A stretch of 64,000 nt of DNA from Hydractinia symbiolongicarpus (taxonomy: Eukaryota > Cnidaria > Hydrozoa > Anthoathecata > Hydractiniidae). Position numbers and translations under genes: made by a program. The notes below the pieces were generated by a model. That model had not been told where the DNA came from. It searched no databases and saw nothing but the letters and a program-made list of their open reading frames with translations. This document shows, piece after piece, positions 49,657 through 63,459 of this stretch. Every line of letters begins with the position of its first letter. The stretch's first letter is position 1. The DNA lies in assembly GCF_029227915.1 (NCBI RefSeq), contig NC_079884.1, positions 3,596,001 through 3,660,000 on the forward strand. Reading direction: 5' to 3'.

Positions 49657-52600
49657 CTACAATTTCGAATCATGTGTATTTCCGTTTTCACAATCGAAAT
49701 CTTTGTTAAACTCTTCAATAGTTTCTGGCAGGTGTTGGCCTCGGGTTTCCGGTACAAAATATGTTGCGACAGCCGCAAGTAGGGCTAAACCACCAAAAAT
49801 TAAATATGGTAGCTCATCGAATGTATAATCGCCCTAAAAAAGGTCAAGGTAATAATAATTTAAAAAAAGATAACCAGTACTTTCACCTCGTTTCCAAGGA
49901 TATTTTAATCATCGTCTATCCAGGATTACGAACAACCTCGTCCTCAGGGCTCTGGATACATCAAAACATCATACGCGTTGAAGAGCCCTGGGTATGAGTG
50001 TGGTATTTTATAATCAATAAGTAAGTAAAATAATTACTTACAATTAGTAAAATTTGCGGAGCAATCATACCGCCAACTCGAGCCCAAAATACACATGATC
50101 CCATGCCTAACGTACTATGGTTAAAGAAATAAACCTCGTTTCTATGCTGTTTTAATTAATTAATGTTTACGTTAGGTAAAAAAGTAGAAAGAATTACTCG
50201 CTTTTAGAATTTGATATTAAATTAAAAGATATATCCAATGTAAGACTGTCACGGTGATGTCACTTCCACGTTTATATTTTTCTACAGCAGTGAAAAAATT
50301 TTGAACAATGCCTGGAGAATATCAAATTTCCTTTTTAAATTTCCCCTAATTGAATTAATACCACGTTGTCTGGTGAGGCCATAACAATTTATAACATAAC
50401 GTCATGCAGGGGAAACTTCACAGATTAAAAAACACTTACCGAACCACAGTGGGGAAGAGCTCAACAGTGAAAAGAAAAATAGTAGAAAATCCAGCTGACA
50501 GAAAAAATTTGCCAATGACGGCAAAAACGGTAGCAATGTCTTCGTTGTTATCTGAAAATAAAGGGAGGGGAAAATTATAGTGGTATACTCATCGTTATGA
50601 TCTCATTTTTGAGACTGCGATATAAAAAGGATAAAAGACTCATCCTCTCTTATTAATACATATTGGATATACGCTTTTCTTTTTAAAAGAGCCTAGCTAA
50701 GAAAAAACGTTGACGCTAAAAATAGGAACCTATAGGAAGGCTTAAATTCCTTCATAGAGTATCAGAATAGAATGTGAGCTTAGGGTTACAGAGAAACAAC
50801 TATTTTAGAACAATTATTTTTCCATTACTAAAACGATACATACCAACCTTGTCCCCTTTTTAGAACTTATGTGAAAACTTTAAAAACCTCTGGGAACGAG
50901 GTTGTTTATGAGCAGTTTTTTATGTAAATAATATAACGTTAAAAAAAACGTGTGTACCAAATTGAGGCATTTTTTTATTTTCGCGAGCGATATCAACCTC
51001 GTCCCCATGGCTTGTCTCATTGGCGCTGCCTTTTTTGTAGGTCTGACGAAAGGTCTGTTTGTCTCCTCCGTCAATGCAACAGGTCCTGGGATTGAGGTTA
51101 GAGCGATATACAATATTTACATTTTGTACATTGACTTTAAATTTGAGAAGTACGGGCGGATAAAAATAAGCAAATTTAAAGCACATTTTAAGGCTTTAAT
51201 CCTGAAAATTTTAAACGTAATTAGAATTCACGCGCTGCGCTTTTTGATAAAAGGTGCTGGGGTGGAACTTGAAAAAGGGCATGTAGCTTCTCTAAAGAAG
51301 AAAATCGCTTCTCAGTGGCCATTGATAGCTGTGCTAAATGTTTTAGTTTACGCTAAAATTTTTTTCAAATAAATGCTCGCCACGTCCTGGTGACGCATTT
51401 TCGTTGCAACAGATTTACAAGTAGTCTGATCTATATCATTAATTGACTTGATAATTGAATTGATATTTTTATGCAAAATTACGAGGCTTTAAGCAATATT
51501 ATTTTACTGCAAAGTCTCTGCAAAAATTATAATCAGTCGAAGACTTCCTTTCTAATAACAGAATTGTCAATCTCTTTTTCAAGGCGTATTGCCTTTCTTT
51601 TGAAGAGACAAAGTACCCTGGGAACAGATTTATTAATAACTCTTAAGAATTTTAACAGTCATGATCCAAAAGCCTAGGGCGTTTACTACATTTTTCGATT
51701 TTCAGACAGGCACCTAATTCGAAGAGGTGTAAAAAGGGCGTTAATTGGAAAGGTATCTTTCCAATAAACGTCCTTACCTATATTGTCGCCCAGGTAAAAG
51801 GGGCTTTTATTGAAAGACTTGAAAGAGGGGGATTTAATCGAGAGGGTGCTTACGTTTTTTTTCTGGCTTTTCTCCGTGACAATAAGAAGTCCCTAGAGAC
51901 TGATTTTTACACAAATTCGACTGGCGAAAGGCTTTGTGATCCCTTTTTAATTTCGAACAAACTAATTTAGGGATTTTAATGTGTATACCTATATTGTCGC
52001 TTTTCTTGATCGTTCCCGCTATGATACAGGTCACACCTCCTAAGATATAATACAGCATCAAAGGTCTGCGACGAGTTAAGCTAAAATGAGAGAACAAAGA
52101 ATAACTACGTAATCCTTTAATGCTAAATGGATGGTACAGAGAAAAAAGAAAAAATCTTACTATTTCAAAATAAATATGACGGATATAAACGCTATTACTT
52201 CTACAGACGCACTGACAAAATAATTTGCATATCGGTTTCCGGCAAGTCCACCAGTAGTCAAAATCAATCCGTAGTAGCCGACAGAAGAAGCTAGCCTAAG
52301 AAAAAGTATTATTTAAATTACTTGGAACTAAGAAATAGTAAACAAAGTTACTGTAATTACTTATTTGTATAAAATTTTTTTCTGGAAGGATTGAATTTGC
52401 ATTCTTCAGCTCACATACAAAAGGCTTTTCGAATGTACTGTTTAATACCATAAGAAGAAATCTCATAACCAAGCTTTTTTACGTTTCTATCCCAAAGTAA
52501 AAGACCAAAACAGCTTTGTGGATAAGGTTTCATAGCAATGATTTAAACCGTTTTCAATCGAGGTACAATCGTTTCAGGGGTAAGGTTAATATTTAATTTG

Positions 52601-55600
52601 AATTTTGTTTTTTACTCAGCCACAAGGCGCTACTATGGCTGAAATCTACTAAACAAAAATTTTTAAATTTCAAAATTTCTTTAGACTAAAAATGAACTTC
52701 AAATTTAGGACTATTATTAAATTGCATTAAATAAGGCTAAAAAATACCAATAATACGTATTCTAAAGTGGACCTTTTTCCTGCTTGATATCCAGAATACC
52801 AACAAATTACCCTGGGTACAATAATAAAATCATGCTAAACGGGTCGCCGTAAAATGTCGTAAACATATTCGCCGCAAATTTTTTAGTAACAGTATTAACA
52901 TACCAAATATAGCCCATAAGCATAGTCCTCTTTCGTATTTCTTTGTTTATGAAAAGATCGTGAAAGGAATAATTTCTGCCATCTTTTTTAACCGCTTTCG
53001 AGCCTGCGTAAAGGTTCAACTCGTTTGGTAGTTCTTTTTTGTTGAACCGTGCTATTCTCCTAGCGTGATACTCTGCTTGCTCATTTTTGCCTTGATTCAC
53101 CAACCAACGTATTGATTCAGGAACAAAACTGTAAAATAAACAAACAAGAAAAAATATAAATCTGTTTTCTAAATATAGATTCAAAAAAGAGAAACATAAG
53201 CAAACGTCCCTTTAAAAATATCTTGAATTTTTTTTTTTTTGTTTACAACTTACATGATGTAAAACAGCGTGATTAGACTCGGTAAACACAACGCCAACTG
53301 AATCTTCCTCCAATCTTGAATTGCCCAGGCTAGTGAAGTCATCCATAAGTTACCAACAGCCCAGCACACCTCAAAGATGCCTGCACATATCGGCCGATAT
53401 TTAACAACCGTCATTTCCACCAACAGAACGTATGACGACGTCTGTATACCCTATATGACGAAAACACACGAATAAAATAACAACTAAAATGTATAATTTT
53501 TAGTCTTTAGTCTCTCTATAATAATAGCCGTATTCTGTTTCTGCGCAAAATGGTAGCTCTAGTAGCGAGACATACGAAATGAGGTATTTAAAGAACGGGC
53601 GAACCCGTGGATTTATTATCCACGGTCCACCGACTAGCATATATCTTATTTAGGTCTGTAGCGTCCCAAATGATATTTTGTCGATTATTATTATAAAAGA
53701 AGCTTGTGAAAGGATACATTTTTAGCCAAACATTAAAATCTCAAATTCGCCTGCCCTGCACCTCCCAAAATTTGGTGTCAACTACGGCTATTTTATTTAA
53801 AGTGTAAACAAACGGAAACGCAGCTGATTGAACCAGAACAGGCTGAAGATAATGAGCAATCGAGGAAAAATGTTCTACGGACCATCTAAATAAAAAAAAT
53901 ATCACAAGTCCTGTGACGGGGGTTGCACTAAGCACATAATATTGTTGATTCACCCAATGATATTTTCACAAAGTCATGTAAATGTGCTGATGAAATGGTT
54001 TTTTGATATTTTTGCCATTCATGGAAGGAAATCACGTTTCTACAGATGATGCACAAAATTTAAGAGCTAGCACGGGTCTAACATTTTACATTTTGAGTAA
54101 ATTTTTTGAAAGCAACGAAATCCTGATGGCAACGCAAGCTTCTTGCGATTAGCTAGTCCTCGCAGTTGCGGTTTAACAAAGGTATCTGACTGATCTTTCA
54201 CGTCAATATCAAATTCGACACTTTAGCAGCTAGCTACTGTATAGCAATCAAGTTCAAAGCGTTATGACCAGTGCAAAATGTACGTGCATTTAAAGAAAGA
54301 TGTGGAAGATATTGTCTCATTTCTGATTTTTTTTACAATAGCTTTAATTATGAAAGCACGATTTCGCATCAGGGGTTTGAACGTTGGTGAGGTGCAAAAG
54401 GGTGAAATATATCAAATAGCATTTTGAGCATTTTGTTTCAAATCCTGTGTTATTCAGTCATAAACACCTAGTCATTTTTCAGCAAAAAAAGGAAGAGGGC
54501 TGATAGTTCCCCGATGTCGCAGGGACTGCGGGAGCAGGTCGAAAAAAAAATCATGTTATCATCAAGCGTCTTTTGCAACCACGATCCCAGGGCTTGAAGC
54601 GTTTTTTATTATTTATCATTTTAGACTTTAAAATGTTATCTCTTGAATTTGTTTTCCATTTTGTGAATGTGTGTCGACATATATACTCAGATAGAATTAA
54701 TGTCAAAGCCAGTTGTTCGTCATTTTTGTACGACAAAAGCTTCGAATGGCCACTAATATGTTATCGGCGAGATGCAAAATCGCTACTTTTAAACACAAGT
54801 ACGCCAAAGAGATAGCGTCAAAAATTAGCTAGACGCATCTAACAATCCAGCACAACGTAATAATCCACGTCCGGGAAGAAAATTTGGGGAAATGGTCACG
54901 CTGAAGTCATTTTAAAGTTTAGATTTGACCAAATAATTGACATAAAAAGTGTGCTCTGTGACAAGTTGAGAGGGAGTGAATATAATAGAGCCTATGTAAT
55001 TACTTGTGGCGGCGGACTCCGAAAATAGCTGTCCCGTTTTGACATATGTTGACCAAGATTGTACAATTCAAGGGTCAAAGTTGAAATTTTATCTAAGGGC
55101 TGACTAGCCCACTGTGTAATTCTCATCTGTATTGTATTGCTCATAAGATATTTCTTAAATATATTTAAAGCGTGTATCACAAAGATCTCAAAATCATCTT
55201 GAACATTTTTTATATGTTGATATTCCGATATTTAAACCCTTCGATCATTTTTTACTTCACGATGTGTTCCATATGTGAAATGTCAACTAATAAATATAAT
55301 CATTTACCTGTACAAGAAATCCGAGAAAAAATCGGATAGCTACAAATGCATCGTATGAAGAAGCGAAATGTACTCCAAGACCAAGTAGGATGTGTCCATA
55401 CAAACAAACCAACAACACGGGTTTCCGCCCGAACTTATCGGATAACTGTCCGAAAATAGCACCACCAATCATGACACCGGCAAAATAAATTGTCGTGGCC
55501 GCACTGACTTTATATTTTTCGTCACACACAAGAGACCACTAAAAGAAAAGTAATGTCTGACAATAGGGTAAAAATCGAGTTACCTGTCGATATGTTGAGT

Positions 55601-58274
55601 TCTCTATAAGGACATTATTGTCTAAGCAAGTTTACAACTACAATCTTGAACAAAAAATTATCTGGAGAAGTTTTTTTGGGGTAATTCTTAAAAAAAAACA
55701 CTGACGAAAACTTTTGCAGCTGGTAGGACCTTGAAGAAAGAAATAGGACATAGAAGTTCAATTTTTTCAGGTACGTAGGCTAAATAAGAAACTTTTGAAA
55801 AATCATTTTGACATGTGGAATTTTAAAGCATCCCACATTAGGGCTTGTAAAGGCATTAATTAACCATAAAACCGAAGGTCAGTTGAGGGCGTTGTCAGGT
55901 CAACTTTCACAAGCCAAAAATGTATTTACGTTAAATATGCGTTTTTCCAAGTACTTTTAAGGACGAATTTTTAAATCTGTTCACAAATATTTTTGTCCAA
56001 GGTTGTAGAAACTTGACATCATGTTACAAACAAATTTCCTTTCTTCTTTCCTTTTTTTTTTTATTTATTAAAGATGTCTGTTTCGTTAAAATCGTAAATG
56101 TTTTAAGTAGTCTTTCGTGTGTAAGGAAAACCTACTCCATACTTGCCTAATATCTTATTACCCCAGGTAATGATACCTGAATGCCATTCCAATAAATTGA
56201 GTATTTGGAGGTAAGAAATGATTCATCAACTAAGTAAATGTCTTTTAATATTTTGTTAGACGAGTAATTCTTATGGAGTGGTTTCTTTTAAAAAATCGTG
56301 TTAAGAACAGAATGGTTAGGAAAGAGTTTTCATAAATGCTTATAAATATGTTAACTGCGTTATGAGTTGACAAGAAAGAAACAAATTAAAGGTTCCTTCA
56401 CAATTTACGATAGTCACAAAGTCAGTTGTCAATGTTTGAAAATCAACTTTACCTCATCCACGATTGATGATTCCTTTCCACTGATATCAAATGTCCATCC
56501 GTTCGGACAATCCATTTTGCTTCCAAGTGTAGCATTGAAACTCAAAAACGCTTTGCACTTTTCAAACGAGGTTTTTCCATCTTTAATTTCAGTAGGAATA
56601 CTGTTGTTTTTCAGCATACCGTCAGGAATTGTACAGCTATAAAGAAAGAAAATCTTTAACGCTTTTTACGGGAACTTGTGGTATTTTTCAACAATTTTTT
56701 AGGTTTTTTAAATTTTTTACTCTGTATATTTTAACATACCAACACAAAAGACAAAAAAAAGTATTACTTTCTTAAAAAAAAAAATTAGGAATTCAATCAA
56801 CCTCGGCCCTAGGCGCTTCCGGAGTTATTACGGAAAACTTCATCAACAAGGCAAAATGTCCTGGAAACGAGGTTGTAATTCAATGTAATTCATATTTCAA
56901 GATATATTTTTATAAGACAACGATCGGGTATTCACGGGATTCAAAAGATTTAACGGTCTGACGGCTATTTAATACACCTTTACGATAATTCAATTGTACA
57001 TGCGTTCCTACGGCTCTCCATCGTTTTACAATACCGGAGGTAAAAATCGTGTTTTTATGAGAGTTTGTTAGAGATGAAAGCGTGTTTTCTCCAGTTTTTT
57101 AACTTCCGTTGAATCAATTTCTTTCAAATATTCAGGAAAAGTTGATAATAATAAGATACAACTTATGTGTACTTTTCATTAAAAACAAAACGCGGCAAGA
57201 AAAGTTTGCACGAAAAAACGTGTTTTCTCCTTAATAAACTCTTATAAAAGTGTGATGTTTACCTCCTCCGATCGCAAAATAAGCTGCGATGGAGTGTTAG
57301 TTTTCCCGAATTATCGAACCGTGTATTATCGTATGTGAAATATTTACAATTTAAAAAAGAATCATCGAACTAGCTGGACACTTTTTTTTTCGTAAAATCC
57401 TGAAAATAATTTTTTTATTTATTTCTACAAGAAACTTTAAATTCTTTTAAATCGTTATTTGCTTACACATAAGTAACAGAACCGTTCTAATCTGTTAATC
57501 TGCGTCACTTTACATTTGAAATTAAGAAAACAAATTAATTTTAGTTTTAGAGTTATTTTTTAAAATACCTTTCTAGGAAAAAAAATTATTTGCAACCCAG
57601 AATGTTCTGGATTAGTAAATTTTTTAGTAATATATTTACTAAAATATTTTAATAAAAGCCTAATTATCTAGCGAGATGTTTATAAATGCCAATTTTAGCA
57701 TTGGAAACTAACTTGGTATGCATAGCGAAAAGCAGAATCAAAATCTAGGAATATACTTTATAAGAATATTCGAGATAAAATTAGACAAAAAGTTTGATAT
57801 TTCGCTTGAGCTCTAATGAAACGTAACCAAAAAATAACAAATTTCATTTGAAGTGATTTCCCCCACTAAATCTAGTTGTGTCAGTCAGTTAAATTAGGCT
57901 GTTTGAACAACAGCCCCATAAGGGTGATTTTCACACCAGTTTGCATTCTCAGATCACTCAATCTTAAATGTGCTAAAAATATGCTAAAAATAGATCAGGA
58001 TGATTTTGTCCGAAAATTAAGAATATACATGTTGATTGAAACGAATATTCTTACAAACAAAAACAAAAAAAAAACACTTATAAAAAAACGTGTAAACGTG
58101 TTGATAAAAAAAATTGTGAAGGAATACATACCTGTGTTTTGGTGTGTATCCATATATTGCCATAATAAGATGGTTCATCGAGACAGTGGAGTTGCATACA
58201 AACAAACAAATATACAATAGGATTTGATACAACCCAGGATCACCCAACTGGGCTAACAGCTCTGCAACTTCCAT
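49657..58274 (-). CDS. SLC22-family organic ion transporter, ten exons, 522 aa
   Basis: Exons, 5' to 3': 58132-58274, 56453-56636, 55308-55538, 53254-53450, 52904-53128, 52161-52295, 51989-52080, 50440-50551, 50042-50114 and 49657-49833. All GT-AG, phases consistent, 1569 nt. Exon 1 gives the N-terminal AELLAQLGDPGLYQ and TM1. Exon 2 is the large extracellular loop with cysteines and CPNGWTFD ... SIVDEWSLVC. The MFS signature GQLSDKFGRKP is at 139-149; VPESIRWLV, YYGLILTTGGLAGN, VELFPTVVR and VPETRGQHLPETIEEF follow in the usual SLC22 order. It should be a 12-TM plasma-membrane carrier of organic cations, zwitterions or anions; the substrate cannot be read from sequence. Introns carry a Helitron-like element and several CAACCTCGT MITEs. 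It appears intact. Confidence 0.93.
49933..50002. mobile_element. Short CAACCTCGT MITE, SLC22 intron 9
   Basis: CAACCTCGTCCTCAGGGCTC on the left faces AGAGCCCTGGGTATGAG on the right: inverted ends around a ~30-bp core. Confidence 0.6.
50994..51100. mobile_element. CAACCTCGT MITE, SLC22 intron 7
   Basis: CAACCTCGTCCCCATGG on the left and TCCTGGGATTGAGGTT on the right form imperfect inverted ends. A further right-end fragment CTGGGAACGAGGTTG is at 50889-50903. The 140-codon ORF across it is non-coding. Confidence 0.5.
51664..51855. repeat. Diverged CGCTTATT-family repeat, SLC22 intron 7
   Basis: Shares TTTTTCGATTTTCAGA with the start of the EIF3M intron copy, then GGGCG, TTAATTGGAAAGG and GATTTAATCGAGAGGGTGC motifs. 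Diverged; no tandem array. Confidence 0.5.
53513..53637 (+). mobile_element. Helitron-like non-autonomous element, copy C, SLC22 intron 3
   Basis: TCTCTATAATAATAGCCGTA at the start matches copy A; AATGGTAGCT is shared with copy B. The 3' end has an 8-bp stem (CCGTGGAT/ATCCACGG) then CCACCGACTAG. It lies opposite to the host gene's strand. The flanks do not show the clean A/T pair seen for copy A. Confidence 0.6.
56798..56875. mobile_element. CAACCTCGT MITE, SLC22 intron 1
   Basis: CAACCTCGGCCCTAGG and CCTGGAAACGAGGTTG are inverted ends 78 bp apart overall. A further half element, CAACCTCGCACCCAGGGCTC, is at 58629 just upstream of the gene. Confidence 0.65.
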
Positions 58275-61184
58275 TTTGCTACACAAAACACAAGAACTTC
58301 TTAAGAGCACATCCAACCTTTGCTAGCTAGCACTACAGATTAAAAGTCTTCTCGATATGCAAATAACAAAATTAAATATTTTGAATGCAATTATATTTAG
58401 GCGAGATAATAAAATACCAAACGATGTGTCTCACTAAATTGTTTAACAAAGCTCTATGGTGATGAAAGACTGTTAAAAAGGTCAATCAAGAAATTAAATA
58501 AGTATTATCTAAGCAGACACAAAGCGACCCCCATTATTAAAAACATATCTTAACATTACAGACAAAACGTTACACAACAAGATTTTAACAAATGCTTGTG
58601 GTTTTTCTGACTTCGCGCCGTTACTAACCAACCTCGCACCCAGGGCTCCTTGTCACTGTCTTGAATTATTAGTAACGAGTTGAAAGAAGATCAGGGAAGG
58701 GGTTATATAAGTATTTCCATTTTAAATAATACATAGACAAAAAAAAATGTAACAATTACTCATGCTAGGGCAAAATTTTAAGCTGGAAATACAATCTTAC
58801 GCTGCATTGATTATAGAAACCACTCTTATTAACATAAAATGCGCAAATAGAAACCAGTTTGTTGACATTTTAATAAAGCGAGATGCTATTTTATTTTATA
58901 CGTGAAAGTTTTTTTGTAAAAAAGTTTTTTTATATCAATATTTTGGTCTACATCAAAGTAAATATTAGCATTGCCATGCAAACAAAATATGTTCTGCAAA
59001 TTAGGAATTAGTGGAATGAATATCAAATATTGTCTACAACAACAACAGCAGATAGTGACTGTGGCAACAAATATCTCGCCTGCATGTAAAATTACTTGCA
59101 GTTTATTTCACCATTAAAACTAATGACTACACGGTACCTTTCCAAAAGCATACTGGCCTGTTCTTCATACAACAATGCGACGGTAGAAGTCTGCAAAAAG
59201 TTTTTCTACTAAAGTATGAAACGTTCGAGTTATTCCCAAACATGTGTACGTGTGTAAATTTAGGTGATTAAAATATTTGTTAACTAATTACACTGTACTT
59301 AAGAGCCTCGTGATTAATTATTGGCCAACTTTTTTCTTTTTTAACCATACTGGCGTTAAGAAAAAGATTGCAGTAAGGGGATAAAAACCATGTTTACGTA
59401 TTCTCGATTACACCGGATTCTTCGTCCGTTAAACTTTGGCGCGCTAATGTAACACGTTTTTTGACCATAATGTTTTTGCTCACTTTTGTCGTACGAGTTA
59501 TAAAGTTTTATAAGCAGCCCGGTTGCTAGACCACATCCTTTTGCCAAATCTCACGCTTTAACATCCTGAACTTTTGCTTTACCATAGTAACCTTTCCAGT
59601 TGCATGGACCCGCATTTCAGTGTGCTTTGGAGAAACGCAAAATTCACTATTTTTATAAAAATTAATCAATTGAAGGAACTTTAGGCAATCTAAGACCTGG
59701 CCAAAAAATGAGGTTACATAAAAAATGTTTTCATAAAGACAGCAAAATCAAGTGCACACAAAACAAGAGAAAACTGTATGCTGACAAATTTCTACCCTTC
59801 CAGTGTAAATTCCATCCTATCTAAACATACCCCGCAATGCATTATTAACGATACCAATAGCAACACAATAATCATAAAAATGAATTCTTCATAACCAATT
59901 ACAGCGTACATGATCAACTCAAAGAGTGAATCATAAAAAAGACATAATTCTAATATTTGAGTATTTATTATATTCAAATAACCAAATAAATAAACATCTA
60001 AAGAAAAAAAAACAATATTTTGATGCCACTAAAATTGACACGACCTCTAAAAAATGTGGTTATAAAAAGTAAATAAATAAATTATACGAGCATCAAAACA
60101 CAGCTAAAACTCGTTAGGTCGGGATTATGGCTTTACCCTTTTACTTTAAATTACCCTTTAATTAGGATATATTACAAAGGGTTTTTATTTTTAACAAAAC
60201 TAATTAATAAAAACATGTTTTCGGTTTTATTAGAATTTCAAAACTTAGTACAAACCTCAAAAGTTGACCCTTTAAAAGCAATAATTTAAAAACGTTGGCA
60301 AATAAAAGAAATGTCTTTTCATATGTTAATAGTTTCTTTATATGACGTCACAGTTGCTAGGTGTACAAAAGAAAACGAGATAACCTTTTTTTGTAATATG
60401 CAAAAGCAAGAAAAAGTAGCAAAAGATTTTCTACAAACACTCCCTTAATTTTTTCATGGGCCATCATCTTTTAACTAAGCCCTGTGATTGTTTGCTGAAT
60501 GTGTGATATTAAAAAAATTGTTGTCAATTTATTAAGTCCCCCGTCTAATAAGTCACATCTTCAAAAATATTTTCTGACAAATAAGCTCCGGAGTTTAATC
60601 GAGTATTTTCGGTGCATCAAGTTTGCTACAAATACCAGAACTCTTTTTTCATCTTTTTAGGACATTTTCTTTATATATTCCAGGCTATTTTTGAGACTTT
60701 AAGCCTACTTTTAGAATGTTTTGGATAATTATGATTAGATCAAACATAATTACAACAACAATTTTTGAGGAAAAGAATAAGTTTGACATCCCTAAAACAA
60801 AGTTTTTAATCACGTGAGTTAATGAGAAAAACAAACGGATTAACAAAAAATTAATTTTAATACAAGAGACATAAGAAATTCAGGTTTGAATAATGTTTTT
60901 TTTTTATATTTTAAAAAATTTCCGCAAATTGCAGATTTTTTAGAAGTTGTAGCAACTCGAACATATAGCATATTAAAAAGTCATTATTTTTTTTCATAAT
61001 AAACATTGCAATATTTCATGCTGAAAAAGATTAACCATAATTGAGGTTGAACTGATGCGATGATTGTACACAATTTTTGTAAAAGTTAATTAAAATTGGT
61101 TATTTTGCAGAATCTAACTGAACAAAGTCAATAACAAACAGTCTAGTAAATCTACAAAATTGCATAAAATGAATAAGTAAGAAA
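58275..61184. other. Intergenic between SLC22 start and MAN1B1 end
   Basis: AT-rich. Contains a CAACCTCGT half-element at about 58629 and a diverged CGCTTATT-family trace at 60530-60615. A 63-codon minus ORF at 59356-59547 has no recognisable homology. Confidence 0.5.
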
Positions 61185-63459
61185 TTAATGTTTAAATACT
61201 GGTAAAGGGTGTGCTTCAGTATTAAACACATATTTATCAAGAGGAATAACATCAACGTCACTGAAAAGTAAATATAAATACTTCAACGTCTCTCCTAAAA
61301 AGAAGCTCTCCATCTTGTCTCTCGCTCCTCCTGGCCTGGGATTTGCACTGTTTCTGACGTCATTCAAACTGACGTAACCGCCGGACGGCACTTTACAATG
61401 TTTATTGAAGGCTTGTAAAATTTTCCAGCCGTATTCTTGATATTTCTTGTCTTTGGTAATTTGATACATAATATGTAACGATTCAACAGTCTCTGGTCGA
61501 AGCAAGTTATGTGCATCCAAAGGCTGAAAGCAAATACAACAAAAAAATAGGGCGCGTGTCGAATAAATACGCCCCTTCCAACATCGATTCTTAATGCCGC
61601 TAATTTTTGCAATGGGCGTAACTTTTGTCTATGAGATCACAGATGAACAAATGAAAAGTAAAATCAATTAGAGTGGGCGTTACATGACCCAGCCTTTGAT
61701 GGTGAATGTAGTTGAAGTTGTCGAAACATTTTAAATTTGGAATAAATCTTATAAAAATTCAAAAAAATATTTCTTTTAGTTTTATATCATTTTACTTTCC
61801 GTTGTTTTTATTCTTATTTATTTATTTTTTTATTTTTTTTATTCATTGGCAAAATTAAAATTAAAAAATAATCCAAGCTTTTTTCTAAAAATCAAAGTGT
61901 AGATTTATCTTTTGCAACCAAGGTTAAATTTAACCAGTATCCTCTTTAGGCTAACTAACCTTGACATATAGATCGACAGCAGCACCTTCTTCAGTATTAA
62001 AATATACTATTTCAGGACTTAAACCTGTCTCCATTCTTGCATACATCTGATAGCAAGTTTCCGTCAATTCTTTGGCAAGCTCCATATGCCAAGCTGGCAG
62101 ACCATGATAGTGACCAAGAGCAAGTGTTCCCGGAAGAAAACACACTAAATGGTCCTAAATAGAAATTTGCACCAATAAAACTACGAATACAAAAATAGGT
62201 ATATTACAGTAAAATGACTTATAACGTTATTTCGAATTACTTTGCAATTGTTGTCATAATAAAAATAAAATATTCGTGAAACACTTTACCATTTTGGGAC
62301 TAAAATTTCTTCCAGCTAGCAGTTCACCAACGAACGTTAATCCAGTCGTTTTTGTTTTTCTCACCAGTAGTTTTTTCATCCCCTCCATTGCTGTTAAATA
62401 TTCTTTTTTCATTCTGCATTAACAACAACAAAAAACAAAAAAACAAGTATTAAATAAATACCAATTAATTGTCTTTTTAGTACACTGATAGTACAATATC
62501 CGGTAGTCGCATTCCGACTTTAGTGTGACTCAAACGTTAAATTTCCCCCTGCTCAAAATCTTCAGTTAAAGAAATAATTGACCATCTAGTACAATATGCA
62601 TCAGTGAGGCTAGTGTGCAGTTTTTCATGAGAAGTGGCCTTATTTGCGCTAATATGACAGGCTTTCGACAACATAATACCCTGCAAACATCGCGCGCAAA
62701 TAGCATCTCCTTGGAACTTCGCTTTTGACAGCTGCTTACATTTCTACGAAAGAATCTCACGTGGTTCAAAGTGAAGTCAATAGTTTGTAAATTGATTTTT
62801 AAGGTTGTCTCTGTGAAAACAAAAATTAATATTCTGCTTGAAATTTAGGGATAATATAAAAACAACATAAGGTACTGCTTACACTTCATCAGTCTTGCCA
62901 GTTTGGATCCACTGTTTGAGCAAATATTCGTAATAACTATCACCCCGTGCTCCAAACGTAATGTGAGAACCAGGACGGAACTCTCCTGAGTCAGCGTTTA
63001 TATATATTGGTGCTAAGCCTGCGTTTCTTTGAAGTGAGAATATATGAAGCATAATATTGTCCGCAGCCGACTGATAATAATAAATAAAAAATATAAATAT
63101 AAATGAACGGTAACAATATTTCCAGACCTGTAGGATGGTTTTGAAAAATCTACACTACCACTAAACTTCGACCACACGGGAAGGAGGGGGGATGAAAGCG
63201 ACAGTGAATATCATTATCAAACACGGTGTAGTAGCACTGGACAAAAAAATAATAACCTCTTAAAACTTACCTTGTACGCAGGGTTGTTTAAAGCATATGA
63301 TAAATCTTTGAATTCAAGCTGAATAGTAGTCACTTCCGATAGAGAGCTATCTGGACTCCATGAAGGAGGCTTGCCTACTTTGTCACGTAGCAAGACATCG
63401 GAGTAAGGAATTTTCGAACGTGAGTTGAAAGCACCCAACAGTCGCTCACCAAGATCAGC
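61185..63459 (-). CDS. MAN1B1: ER mannosyl-oligosaccharide 1,2-alpha-mannosidase, last five exons (partial)
   Basis: Exons, 5' to 3': 63271-63459, 62883-63070, 62290-62413, 61960-62154 and 61185-61523, phases consistent, 345 codons including the stop. The protein is the C-terminal three-quarters of a GH47 domain: [49 protein letters not shown] (catalytic-site Asp of the family), [32 protein letters not shown] (general-base Glu region), [19 protein letters not shown] and the end FNTEAHPLP with the calcium-binding Thr. It matches MAN1B1 (ER form) better than Golgi MAN1A. The enzyme trims one mannose from Man9GlcNAc2 in early secretion and marks misfolded glycoproteins for disposal. The N-terminal anchor and first catalytic Glu are in exons beyond position 64000. 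No damage is seen. Confidence 0.95.

Noticed and set aside
50950-51372. 140-codon plus ORF inside SLC22 intron 7
   Set aside because: Spans a CAACCTCGT MITE and lies antisense in an intron; no domain.
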